NCBI RefSeq assembly: GCF_004125265.1
Contig: NZ_RDTE01000003.1
Span: 1,240,001-1,304,000, forward strand
Length of the DNA: 64,000 nucleotides
Direction: 5' to 3'
Source of the DNA: Streptomyces lydicus
GTDB lineage: Bacteria > Actinomycetota > Actinomycetes > Streptomycetales > Streptomycetaceae
Shown: positions 1-24,937 of the stretch, in pieces
How the letters are laid out: the number at the start of each line of letters is the position of its first letter
Numbering within the stretch: the stretch's first letter is position 1
Translations under genes and position numbers: made by a program
The notes under the pieces: model-generated
The model's database searches: none
What the model saw: only the letters and a program-made list of their open reading frames with translations
What the model was told of the DNA's origin: nothing

Positions 1-3000
1 CGTACCGCCGGTGATCAGGGCCGTGCCACGGGGCCGCCAGGTGTCGGTGAGCGGGCCGCCGGTGGTGGCGCGGACCAGTCGGCGGCCGTACGTGCCGGTG
101 GGCCGCACGGCGATCTGGTCCTCGCCTCCGCTGCCGACGCCACCGATTCCGGCATCGTCAGTGCCGGAAGCAGCGCCGTCGGCCAGGAGCGAGGCGAGGA
201 GGGTGCCGGTGTGCGCGTCGAGGTTTTCCGGGAGGTCGATCAGGCCACCCCAGCGGGTGGGGTATTCGAGGGCGGCGACCCGGCCGAGGCCCCATACGGC
301 GGGGCCGGCGGTGCCGTTCGGCGCCTCGTCGGGGGCGACCGCTACGGCGCCGCGCGTCAGCGCCCAGACCTTGGCGTCATCGGCACCGGACGCCTGCGCG
401 TCCAGGGCCTGGAGCAGTGCCAGGGTGGCGGTGATCCCGGCGGGCACGTGCGGGTGGTCGGGGTCGGGCCTCTCGTCCAGGGCGAGCAGGGACAGCATTC
501 CGGTCGGGGCGCCGGAGTCCCCGGCCTCCCGCAGGGCACGGCGGAGGGTGTCGGGGTCGGGCCCGGCCGGGACGCGGAGGACGGTCGCGCCGTGCCGGGT
601 CACGGCTGCCGCACAGGCTTCCACGACGGGATCATGAGTTCCGGCCAGCGGCACGATCAGCCACCAGGTCCCGGCGAGCCGTGGCCGCGGTACTGCCGGG
701 AGGGGCTGCCAGTCGATGCGGTAGCGCCAGTCGGCTGGGTCTCCCCCGCCCGGCGCCACCGGCCAGAACTGTTCGCGATGGAAGGCGTACGTCGGCAGGT
801 CCACCCGCGTACCACCCCAGTGGGCGAACACTCGGTCGCGGTCGACCGCGACGCCGTGGACGTGCGCCGTGGCGAGGGCCTCGATCGCGGAGGTGGCCTC
901 GTCCCGGTCGCCCTGCAGGACGGGAAGGGCGACGCTGGCGCGCGTACCGGCCTCGTCCGCGAGGCACAGCCGGGTCATGGCGGTGAGGACGCTGTCGGGC
1001 CCCAGCTCGATGAACTTGGTGACGCCCTCGGTGTGGAGGCACCGCACCCCGTCGGCGAAACGGACGGCCTGGCGGACGTGCCGGACCCAGTAGTCGGGGG
1101 TGCGGATCTCGTCCGCGTCGGCGAGCTTCCCGGTCACGTTGGAGACGATCGGCAGCTGCGGCGCGTGGAAGGTGATTTTGCGTGCCACTTCGGCGAATTC
1201 GTCGAGCATGGCGTCCATGCGCGGCGAGTGGAAGGCGTGCGAGACCGTCAGCCGCTTGACCCGCCGGCCTGCCTCGCGCCACATCGCCTCAAGCTCCGTG
1301 ACGGCATCCGCGTCGCCGGAGACCACCATGGAGGTGGGCCCGTTGACGGCGGCGATGCTGACGCGGTTCTCGTACGAGGCCACGGCTTCCGCGATCTCGG
1401 ACTCATCCCCCTCGACGGCCAGCATCACTCCACCGGGCGGCAGCGCCTGCATCAGCCGGCCACGCGCGGCAACCAAGGTGCACGCGTCGTCCAGCGACAG
1501 CACACCCGCCACATGCGCGGCAGCCAGCTCACCGATCGAATGCCCCAGCAGGAAGTCCGGCGTGACACCCCACGACTCCAGCAGCCGGAAGAGAGCCACC
1601 TCCAGCGCGAAAAGCCCTGCCTGCGTGTAGACGGTCTGGTCGATCACCTCCCCGCCGTCGAAGAGGACGTCACGCAGCGGACGGTCCAGCTCCGTGTCCA
1701 GTCGCGCGCACACCGCGTCCAGCTCTTCCGCGAACACCGGGAACGTCTCGTACAGTCCCCGGCCCATCCCGGCTCGCTGCGCCCCCTGCCCGGAGAACAG
1801 GAACGCCACGTCTCCCGGCGAGGCGAAGCCCCGCACCACATAGGCGGTCTCCTCGTCCCCGGCCAGCGCGGACAGGCCGGCCAGGAATCCGGCGCGGTCG
1901 GCGGCCAGGACCACCGCCCGGTGGTCGAGGGCCGCGCGACTGGTGGCGAGGGAGTGGGCCACGTCGATGTCGGCGAGGTCGGGCGAGTCCGCCAGGAAAG
2001 AGGCGATGCGTTCCGCCTGGCCGCGCAGGCCGGCGGCCGAGCGTGCGGAGACCAGCCACGGGAGCACGGACGGCCGTGCTGCGGCCCGCACCTCGGGCTC
2101 GGCCCGTACCTCGGGGGCCTGCTCGAGGACGACGTGCGCGTTGGTGCCGCTCACCCCGAACGACGAGATGCCTGCCCGGCGCGGGCGCCCGCCGGTCTCC
2201 CACGGCCGGGCCTCGGTGAGCAGCTCGACCGCGCCCGCCGTCCAGTCCACGTGCGACGACGGTTCGTCCACGTGCAGGGTCCGCGGCAGGACGCCGTTGC
2301 GCATGGCCATGACCATCTTGATGATCCCGGCGACGCCGGCGGCGGCCTGGGTGTGGCCCAGGTTCGATTTGACGGAGCCGAGCCACAGCGGCCGGCCGGG
2401 GTCCCGCTCCTGGCCGTAGGTGGCGAGGAGGGCCTGCGCCTCGATGGGGTCGCCGAGTGTGGTTCCGGTGCCGTGCGCCTCGACCGCGTCCACGTCGGCG
2501 GGCGTGAGGCGGGCGTTCGTCAGCGTCTCCCGGATCACGCGCTGTTGGGACGGTCCGTTGGGCGCCGTCAGGCCGCTGGAGGCGCCGTCCTGGTTGACCG
2601 CGCAGGCCCGGACCACTGCCAGGACCTCGTGTCCGTTGCGCTGCGCGTCGGAGAGCCGCTCGACCAGCAGGACGCCGACGCCCTCGCCCCATGCGGTGCC
2701 GTCGGCGGCCGTGGCGAACGACTTGCAGCGGGCGTCCGTCGCCATGCCCTCGTCGAACTCCGACCCGGCGAACATCGTCGGAGTCGCCATCACGGTCACC
2801 CCGCCCGCCAGCGCCAGGTCGCACTCGCCGCCGCGCAGCGCCTTCACGGCCAGGTGCAGGGCGACCAGGGACGAGGAGCAGGCCGTGTCGAGGGTGATGG
2901 CGGGGCCCTCCAGGCCGAGGGCGTACGACACCCGGCCGGACAGCACGCTGCCCGCGTTGCTCGTCCCGACGAAGCCCTCCAGCACCTCGGGCACAGCGTG

Positions 3001-3471
3001 CAGGCCGACCGCATAGTCGTGGTACATCGCCCCGGCGAAGACTCCCGTACGGCTGCCGCGCAGCGACAGCGGGTCGATGCCGCTGCGTTCGACGGCCTCC
3101 CAGCTCGTCTCCAGCAGGAGCCGCTGCTGCGGGTCCATGGCGAGCGCCTCGCGCGGCGAGATCCCGAAGAATCCCGGGTCGAAGCGCCCTGCCTCGTACA
3201 GGAACCCGCCCTCGCGGGCCGCCGTCCCCGCGAGCGCGCCGAGGTCCCAGCCGCGGTCGGTGGGGAAGCCGGAGACGGCGTCACCGCCCTCCGCGACCAG
3301 ACGCCACAGGTCCTCGGGCGAGCGGCAGCCGCCCGGGTAGTGGCAGCCCATGCCGATGATGGCGATCGGTTCGACCGCCCGGTCCTCCAGTTCGCGGATC
3401 CGCCGGTTGGACTCGCGCAGCTCGGCAGTGGCTCGCTTGAGGTACTGGAGGAGCTTCTCCTCGTCGGGCAT
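1..3471 (-). CDS. Modular type I polyketide synthase, 3' part beyond window (KS-AT-KR...)
   Basis: This polyketide synthase extends a growing acyl chain by one unit; only the first 1157 codons are present and the frame is open at base 1. A short charged helix (about residues 1-32) looks like a docking domain, so the protein receives its substrate from another synthase. The KS follows, with active-site Cys198 in a DTACSS motif. The AT has GHSIGE (Ser645) and HAFH (745-748), the malonyl-CoA signature. A KR structural half comes next, and the catalytic KR is entered just as the window ends (GTALITGG). Whether a DH, ER or ACP follows cannot be seen, although no DH lies between AT and KR. It starts 91 bp after the upstream synthase gene, with an AGAGAG-like ribosome-binding site, and probably shares its transcript. 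The family call is very secure. Confidence 0.95.
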   Translation of the reverse strand, partial: MPDEEKLLQYLKRATAELRESNRRIRELEDRAVEPIAIIGMGCHYPGGCRSPEDLWRLVAEGGDAVSGFPTDRGWDLGALAGTAAREGGFLYEAGRFDPGFFGISPREALAMDPQQRLLLETSWEAVERSGIDPLSLRGSRTGVFAGAMYHDYAVGLHAVPEVLEGFVGTSNAGSVLSGRVSYALGLEGPAITLDTACSSSLVALHLAVKALRGGECDLALAGGVTVMATPTMFAGSEFDEGMATDARCKSFATAADGTAWGEGVGVLLVERLSDAQRNGHEVLAVVRACAVNQDGASSGLTAPNGPSQQRVIRETLTNARLTPADVDAVEAHGTGTTLGDPIEAQALLATYGQERDPGRPLWLGSVKSNLGHTQAAAGVAGIIKMVMAMRNGVLPRTLHVDEPSSHVDWTAGAVELLTEARPWETGGRPRRAGISSFGVSGTNAHVVLEQAPEVRAEPEVRAAARPSVLPWLVSARSAAGLRGQAERIASFLADSPDLADIDVAHSLATSRAALDHRAVVLAADRAGFLAGLSALAGDEETAYVVRGFASPGDVAFLFSGQGAQRAGMGRGLYETFPVFAEELDAVCARLDTELDRPLRDVLFDGGEVIDQTVYTQAGLFALEVALFRLLESWGVTPDFLLGHSIGELAAAHVAGVLSLDDACTLVAARGRLMQALPPGGVMLAVEGDESEIAEAVASYENRVSIAAVNGPTSMVVSGDADAVTELEAMWREAGRRVKRLTVSHAFHSPRMDAMLDEFAEVARKITFHAPQLPIVSNVTGKLADADEIRTPDYWVRHVRQAVRFADGVRCLHTEGVTKFIELGPDSVLTAMTRLCLADEAGTRASVALPVLQGDRDEATSAIEALATAHVHGVAVDRDRVFAHWGGTRVDLPTYAFHREQFWPVAPGGGDPADWRYRIDWQPLPAVPRPRLAGTWWLIVPLAGTHDPVVEACAAAVTRHGATVLRVPAGPDPDTLRRALREAGDSGAPTGMLSLLALDERPDPDHPHVPAGITATLALLQALDAQASGADDAKVWALTRGAVAVAPDEAPNGTAGPAVWGLGRVAALEYPTRWGGLIDLPENLDAHTGTLLASLLADGAASGTDDAGIGGVGSGGEDQIAVRPTGTYGRRLVRATTGGPLTDTWRPRGTALITGGT

Positions 3472-3562
3472 CGGGGATCTCTCTTTCGGGTGTGGTAGGA
3501 CCACGTGACCTTCATGAACCGGGATGGGAGCCGGCCGGGCGGTTGCAGGGGGAGGTTCGCGG

Positions 3563-19876
<16,314 letters not shown>

Positions 19877-19943
19877 GTACGTCAACCTCTTGTCAACGGC
19901 TTGTCAGCGGGTTTTGCCTGCGGCTCTGGTCAGCAGTCCCGGA

Positions 19944-21197
19944 CTACGCTGCCGCGACGGGGAACTGCATCATGCCGCGCACGATGTACGAATTCCGGCG
20001 GCGGACGGGTGCGACCTGCCGGAGATCTGGAAGTCGGTTCGCCACGCCGGTCATGGCAACTTCCGCCTCGATGCGGGCGAGTGTGGCACCGAGACAGAAA
20101 TGCGTTCCCAGGGAGAAGGAGAGAACTTCCGGCTCTCCCTTGCGGGTGACGCTTCTGGTGATGTCGAAACGATCGGGGTCGTGATATGCCTCGGGGTCCC
20201 GGTTGGCTGCACCGGCGCAAATGGCCAGTTCGGTGTCGGCGGGCAGGAACACACCGTCCAGCTCAAGGTCTTCCTGGACGATCCGCCGGTACTGCTGGAC
20301 CGGGGTCTCGTACCGCAGCGTCTCCTGTACGACGCCAGGCGCCAGGCTCACATCGTCCTTGAACGCCGCCCACTGCTCGGGGTGGCCGAGGAGAGTCGCC
20401 GTGGCGTTGCCGATGAGGTTCACCGTGGTCTCGACCCCGGCCAGGATCAGGAACGTGCACAGTGCGATCAGTTCGTCCAGCGACATGCTGTCGTCGTCGA
20501 GCGCGGGCAGCAGGTCGCTGATCATGTTCTCGCCCGGGTTCTCCCGGACCAGCGCGACGATCTCGTCGAACATCCTGGCCGACTCGTCAATCGCCTGCAG
20601 CACGTCGTCCGCGACCTCGGCAGACGCATCGCCGTCCATGAGGTGCGCCATGCGCCGCGTCAACCGGAACGCGCTGTGCCGGTACTGCTCGGGAATCCCC
20701 AGCAGTTCACCGACGACCCGTACCGGCAGCTGCTGGGCAAAGGCCGTCATGAAGTTGAACTTGCCGCGCCTGACCAGGATTCCGTCGATGAGCTCGTCGA
20801 CGTACTCCTCGACCCTCGACCGCCATTTCTCCATGCGACGTGGATTGAACGTGGGAGCCGCGAGTTTCCGCAGCCGAGTGTGGTTCGGCGGGTCCTGACC
20901 CAGCATGGAATTGTCGAACTCGATGGCCTCCGGGGCCTTTTCACCATTGGTGAGCCGAACTCCGAACCGCCGGTCCCGCAATATCCTTCCGGCCACCGAG
21001 TGCCGACCGGTCACCCAGGTGCCGATGGCGCTTCGGTAGAGCGGCCCCTTTTCCCTCAGCTGCACATAGAGGGGGCCTGGATCCTCCGGCACGCCCAACA
21101 GAAGCGCATATGGGTCGCCCTGCCGCGCCGCGGAGCCGAGAAAGGCGTTCCACACCTCACGGCGCGCATGCTCCCGCCGATCCACACCCCCTGCCAT
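19944..21197 (-). CDS. Cytochrome P450 monooxygenase (417 aa), likely polyketide tailoring
   Basis: This is a soluble bacterial P450 that likely hydroxylates or epoxidises the polyketide made by the neighbouring synthases. Visible hallmarks are the I-helix oxygen-binding motif AGVETT (253-258), ExxR (ETLR 292-295) and the heme loop FSLGTHFCLG with ligand Cys368. The length is normal for the family, and the overall look is CYP107-like (inference). The ATG at 21197 is chosen because AGGGGAG lies just before it; an upstream ATG at 21227 lacks a good ribosome-binding site. The stop is 67 bp before the three-module synthase, so co-transcription is likely. The promoter region upstream carries four copies of a CCCTAACC-type motif. 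Substrate and position of oxidation cannot be told from sequence. Confidence 0.95.
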   Translation of the reverse strand: MAGGVDRREHARREVWNAFLGSAARQGDPYALLLGVPEDPGPLYVQLREKGPLYRSAIGTWVTGRHSVAGRILRDRRFGVRLTNGEKAPEAIEFDNSMLGQDPPNHTRLRKLAAPTFNPRRMEKWRSRVEEYVDELIDGILVRRGKFNFMTAFAQQLPVRVVGELLGIPEQYRHSAFRLTRRMAHLMDGDASAEVADDVLQAIDESARMFDEIVALVRENPGENMISDLLPALDDDSMSLDELIALCTFLILAGVETTVNLIGNATATLLGHPEQWAAFKDDVSLAPGVVQETLRYETPVQQYRRIVQEDLELDGVFLPADTELAICAGAANRDPEAYHDPDRFDITRSVTRKGEPEVLSFSLGTHFCLGATLARIEAEVAMTGVANRLPDLRQVAPVRRRNSYIVRGMMQFPVAAA

Positions 21198-21246
21198 CAC
21201 CACTCCCCTGCCCGAAGTCGAGGCCATAGTCGATAAACCCGCCGTA

Positions 21247-21296
21247 CCCTAACCAGCGGGAAGCCCCTAACCACAACCCTTAGCCATCCCCTAACC
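21247..21296 (-). promoter_or_regulatory. Cluster of four GGTTAGGG-type motifs upstream of the P450/PKS operon
   Basis: On the plus strand, CCCTAACC occurs at 21247, 21265 and 21289, with a variant (CCCTTAGCC) at 21277. Spacings are 18, 12 and 12 bp. Read toward the P450 gene the motif is GGTTAGGG. The same core, TAGGGGT, recurs upstream of the RRE-like gene and the LAL gene. The likely role is operator sites for the LAL regulator encoded nearby; this is inference, since no binding data are available. Confidence 0.6.
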
Positions 21297-21412
21297 GCAC
21301 ATGCAGAGGTGGCGGCATTTGACGGACCTGACCGGCGGGAGCGGCTCTTCGGACCGGTACGGCCTGCCCCGGGGAGCGTCCGGCAAACACGCCCGGACCC
21401 TGTTAGGGGTCT

Positions 21413-21428
21413 AGGGGTCAAGGCGGTG
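21413..21428 (+). promoter_or_regulatory. Adjacent TTAGGGGT and CTAGGGGT motifs upstream of the RRE-like gene
   Basis: Two 8-bp copies lie head to tail with no gap (21413-21420 and 21421-21428). They are about 130 bp before the ATG of the small PqqD-like gene and point toward it. They match the core found in the P450 and LAL upstream regions, so they are probably binding sites for the same regulator. Confidence 0.55.
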
Positions 21429-21560
21429 CGCCAGCCCGCCGTTTCCCCACGGTATGGATCCCCGCCGCTGTCGGTTCTACCGTGAGTGTCCGGCCCGGCA
21501 CTTGGTCCGGCCGACTCATTGCACGGTGCTCGCTGCGAGGTCCGACACGGGAGGTCAACC

Positions 21561-21827
21561 ATGCGCAGTCAACCGGCGCCCGGCGTGAGCGTCAACATCG
21601 GTGCGGACGGCTGCCTGGAGTTGCGGTCGGATTCGGCGGTACGCCCCGGCGTCTACCGCTGGGCTCCCGTGTGCACTGCGATGTGGATCGCCCTGCGCCA
21701 GCACGACGGCGACATCGACGCAGCAGCCCGCACACTCGCCTCCCAGTGGGACACCGCACCCACGGACACCCGTGCCGACCTGGGCATCTGGGTGGACGAA
21801 CTCCGCGATGCGGGGCTGGCGTACTGA
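21561..21827 (+). CDS. Small PqqD/RRE-like winged-helix protein (88 aa)
   Basis: An 88-aa protein starting at an ATG with a strong GGGAGG ribosome-binding site 6 nt upstream. An N-terminal strand-rich part with DGCLEL is followed by helices containing TAMWIALRQHDGDIDAAA and a final DLGIWVDELRDAGL. This pattern fits the PqqD-like fold, in which a compact winged helix binds leader peptides (RiPP recognition element) or acts as a chaperone. I see no precursor peptide, radical enzyme or lasso-type maturase nearby, so its role in a polyketide locus is unclear. It may be a repurposed binding or regulatory protein. It lies between the divergent P450 promoter and the LAL gene and has TAGGGGT motifs upstream. 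The gene itself is secure; the family call is moderate. Confidence 0.75.
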   Translation: MRSQPAPGVSVNIGADGCLELRSDSAVRPGVYRWAPVCTAMWIALRQHDGDIDAAARTLASQWDTAPTDTRADLGIWVDELRDAGLAY

Positions 21828-21960
21828 CGGGGGAGGCACGCCGGAGCCGCCCCTTCCGCCCCCGAGCACCCCCTAATTCCCGTACCGGACCCACCTCCGC
21901 GCCCACCTCCCTCCACCCGCGCTCCCTTTCCGCTCTAGCGGGACTGCAGGTTCCGCTGCC

Positions 21961-21999
21961 GGTTCGGCTAGGGGTGCTACTGGCGGTTCGGCTAGGGGT
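21961..21999 (+). promoter_or_regulatory. Two 15-bp direct repeats upstream of the LAL gene
   Basis: GGTTCGGCTAGGGGT occurs at 21961-21975 and again at 21985-21999, a 24-bp period (just over two helical turns). Each copy ends in the CTAGGGGT core shared with the other upstream regions here. They lie about 95-130 bp before the LAL start. Autoregulation by the LAL protein is a reasonable inference. Confidence 0.6.
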
Positions 22000-22093
22000 C
22001 CCGCTGTGGCGCCGCCAGCAACCCTTGACGTGTGGTGAGCAGTGGTCACGCCGGCCGCACGCACGCCACAGCGGCAGCCGAACAAAAGGGGGC

Positions 22094-24892
22094 ATGGTGG
22101 AGCGCGAGTACAGCGACGCACTGGAAGATCTCGTCGGACAACTCGACGCGTGCACCGAGGGCGGGGGCGGCCGACTCGCCCTGGTGACCGGCGGGCTGGC
22201 GAGCGGCAAGACTCACCTTGTGCACGCCTTCGCGCAGCACGCGACGCAGAACGGCGCACTGCACCTCATGGCGACCGGCTCCCGCGCGGAACGCGACTTC
22301 TCCGGCGGGGTCGTCGACCAGCTCTTCCGCAACAGTCACGTCCCCGCCGAGGCCGCCGCCCGCGTCACCCGCCTCCTCTCCGGACTCGCCGAAGCCGGCA
22401 CCGGATCCGGCGCCGCCCCTCTGCAGGCCGAGGCACGCGTCCTGCACACACTCTGCATAGAACTCCTCGAACTGGCCCAGCAGTGCCCCCTGGTCATCAG
22501 CGTGGACGATATCCAGTTCGCCGACGCCTTCTCCCTGTGGCTGATCCTGCATCTGCGTCAGCGCATGGCCGCCGCGCCCGTGATGATCGTGCTGACCGAA
22601 TGGAACTGGGGACTGCCCGCCCTGTCGCGGTTCCATGCCGACCTCGCCCGGCAGCCGTACCAGCTCGTCGAGCTCACCGCACTGCCCGTCGCCGCCGTCG
22701 CGGCAGGGCTCGCCGAGCGGACCACGCCGCAGCAGGCCAAGGACCATGCGGCGCACGTCCACTGGCTCGCGGGCGGCAACCCCCTCCTCGTACACGCCCT
22801 CACGACGGATCTGCGCAACGGCCGCCCCCTCCCCTCAGCCTCCTGCGCCGAGGCCGGTCCCGCCTTCACCCAGGCCGTGCTGAACTGTCTCTACCGCTGG
22901 GACGGCGACCTGCTCGGCGTCGCCCAGGGCATCGCCGTACTCGACGACCACGCCTCGGCACCGCTCGTCGCGGAGCTGATGTCGCTGCCCGCCGACCGGG
23001 TCGGCCGGGCGCTCAACGCCCTGACCGCAGCCGGGCTCGTGGACGGCTCGCGGTTGCGCCACCCCGCGGCCCGCGCCGCAGCCCTGAGCCCCCTCCCGGC
23101 CACCGAGCGGGCCCGGCTCCACCGCGCCGCGGCAGAGTTGCTCCAGCACCGGGGCGCCGCCCCCGTCACCGTCGCCGAACACCTCATCGCCGCAGGCTCC
23201 GCGGGCTCCTGGGCGACCAGTGTGCTGCGCGCAGCCGCTGCCCGCGCCACGGCCTACGACAACGTGGAACTCGCCACCCGCTGCCTCGAACTAGCCATGG
23301 ACAGCTGCTCCGACCCGGCCGGCCGCGCCACCCTGCGGCACACCCTGGCCCGCACGCTCTGGCACATCGACCCGGCCGCCGCCGCCCGCCACCACGCCGC
23401 CGCCCGCACCTCACTGACCCACGACGGCCTCGCCGTGGGGGACGCCCTGCCGCTCCTCAAGCAGGCCCTCTGGCAGGGTGACCTCGACACGGCGCGGGGC
23501 GCATACCGCACGTACACCCAGCGGGCCTCCGAGGACGAACGCGACAGTTACGCGGAGGCCGAACTACGGCTCGCACAGCGCTGGTTCTACGGCGACACCT
23601 TCACCCGTCGGCCCAGCGTGCAGGACCACCGCGAGAAGTGGTGCGCCCGCGGCCCACACACCGAGGACCCGTGGACCCGAGCCGTCGACGCGGTGGGCGA
23701 CGGGGCTTCGGGAAGCACCGCCAAGAACGCCGCGGCCAACGCCGAGCACATCCTCAAGAGCTGCCGGCTGGGCGAGACCCTCCTGGAGGTCGTCCTCGCC
23801 GCCCTGCTCACGCTGATCCGCAGCAACCGCCTGGAGCGGGCCGCCGAGTGGAGCGACAAGCTGTACGCGGAGGCCGTGCGCCGCGGCGGGCTCACCTGGC
23901 AGGCCGCGCTCGGCGCCGTACGCGCCGACATCGCCCTGCGGCACGGCGAACCGCGTGCTGCCGTCGCCCACGCCCTGAGCGCTCTGGACCTGCTGGCACC
24001 GCAGAGTTGGGGGGCGCTGCGCGGCTACCCACTCGGCACCCTCGTCGCCGCGCACACCGCCCTCGACGCCCCGGACGCGGCCGAGGAAGCGGCGCGGCAG
24101 ATGCCGTGCGACTCCTTGCCCCCCACGGTGTGGAGCCTGACCTTCCTGTATGCGCGCGGCCGCCACCACCTGTCCGCCGGACGGATCCTGGCAGCGGCCA
24201 AGGACTTCCGGAACTGCGGCGGCCTCGCCCAGGAATGGGACCTCGACTCCCCCGAGCTCGTCCCGTGGCGCAATGGCCTTGCGGAGGCGAACCTGCGGCT
24301 CGGTCGCACCGTCATCGCCCGCGGCCTGGCCAAGCAGCAGCTCGATCACGGCCGGGGCACGAGCCTGCGCACCCAGGGTGTCTCCCTGCGGCTGCTGGCC
24401 GCCACGGCCGAACCACCACAGCAGCCCGGGTTGCTGCGCAAGTCCGTCAACCTGCTCGAAGCCTCGGGCGATCGCATGGAGCTGGCGCACTCCCTGGCTG
24501 ATCTGAGTGTGGTCCTGAGGAGCATCGGTGAACTGGACGAGGCCCGTGCGGCGTCCTGGCGCGCCACCCAGGAGGCCAAACTCTGCCGGTCCGCCACCGT
24601 CCGCCCTGAGGCGCCCGCTCTCCCCGAGCAGAATTCACTCGCGCACGCGCAAGCCGGAGCCCCGGCCTCGGACGCAGCCGGTCCGGGATCGTCCGAGAGC
24701 ATGGAGATCTCCGTCCTCAGCGACGCGGAAGGGCGGGTCGCGCTGCTGGCGGCGCGCGGCTTCAGCAATCGCGACATCAGCCAGCAGCTGTTCATCACGG
24801 TGAGCACCGTCGAACAGCACCTGACTCGCGTCTATCGGAAGCTCGGTGTCAGCGGACGGCGCGGCCTGCTCACCCTGCTGCCGGTCCCGTAG
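22094..24892 (+). CDS. LAL-family (large ATP-binding LuxR) transcriptional regulator (932 aa)
   Basis: Probable pathway-specific activator of the polyketide genes. The start ATG (or the GTG directly after it) follows an AAAGGGGG stretch and gives the usual MVERE opening. A P-loop NTPase domain has Walker A GGLASGKT (33-40) and Walker B LVISVDDIQ (133-141). A long helical middle region resembles the TPR-like part of these proteins. The last 65 residues are a LuxR-type helix-turn-helix (GFSNRDISQQL, then TVSTVEQHLTRVYRKL). Length is typical of the LAL family. The upstream region has two CTAGGGGT repeats, as do the upstream regions of the P450 and the RRE-like gene. No TTA codon was noticed. ATP or a ligand may control activity, as reported for the family, but this is not shown here. 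Confidence 0.93.
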   Translation: MVEREYSDALEDLVGQLDACTEGGGGRLALVTGGLASGKTHLVHAFAQHATQNGALHLMATGSRAERDFSGGVVDQLFRNSHVPAEAAARVTRLLSGLAEAGTGSGAAPLQAEARVLHTLCIELLELAQQCPLVISVDDIQFADAFSLWLILHLRQRMAAAPVMIVLTEWNWGLPALSRFHADLARQPYQLVELTALPVAAVAAGLAERTTPQQAKDHAAHVHWLAGGNPLLVHALTTDLRNGRPLPSASCAEAGPAFTQAVLNCLYRWDGDLLGVAQGIAVLDDHASAPLVAELMSLPADRVGRALNALTAAGLVDGSRLRHPAARAAALSPLPATERARLHRAAAELLQHRGAAPVTVAEHLIAAGSAGSWATSVLRAAAARATAYDNVELATRCLELAMDSCSDPAGRATLRHTLARTLWHIDPAAAARHHAAARTSLTHDGLAVGDALPLLKQALWQGDLDTARGAYRTYTQRASEDERDSYAEAELRLAQRWFYGDTFTRRPSVQDHREKWCARGPHTEDPWTRAVDAVGDGASGSTAKNAAANAEHILKSCRLGETLLEVVLAALLTLIRSNRLERAAEWSDKLYAEAVRRGGLTWQAALGAVRADIALRHGEPRAAVAHALSALDLLAPQSWGALRGYPLGTLVAAHTALDAPDAAEEAARQMPCDSLPPTVWSLTFLYARGRHHLSAGRILAAAKDFRNCGGLAQEWDLDSPELVPWRNGLAEANLRLGRTVIARGLAKQQLDHGRGTSLRTQGVSLRLLAATAEPPQQPGLLRKSVNLLEASGDRMELAHSLADLSVVLRSIGELDEARAASWRATQEAKLCRSATVRPEAPALPEQNSLAHAQAGAPASDAAGPGSSESMEISVLSDAEGRVALLAARGFSNRDISQQLFITVSTVEQHLTRVYRKLGVSGRRGLLTLLPVP

Positions 24893-24937
24893 TTCCAGTC
24901 CGCCTGAGCGGCGCGAAACCGTACGGGTTCCCCCTAG

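Noticed and set aside
211..3498. Plus-strand open frame of about 1100 codons opposite the partial PKS
   Set aside because: It is antisense to a clear KS-AT-KR sequence. Its product is a low-complexity Arg/Gly/Ala mix with no domain, as expected for a high-GC shadow frame.
21482..22093. 5' extension of the LAL reading frame
   Set aside because: The frame stays open upstream but overlaps the RRE-like gene and the operator repeats; the known LAL start pattern (MVERE) is at 22094.
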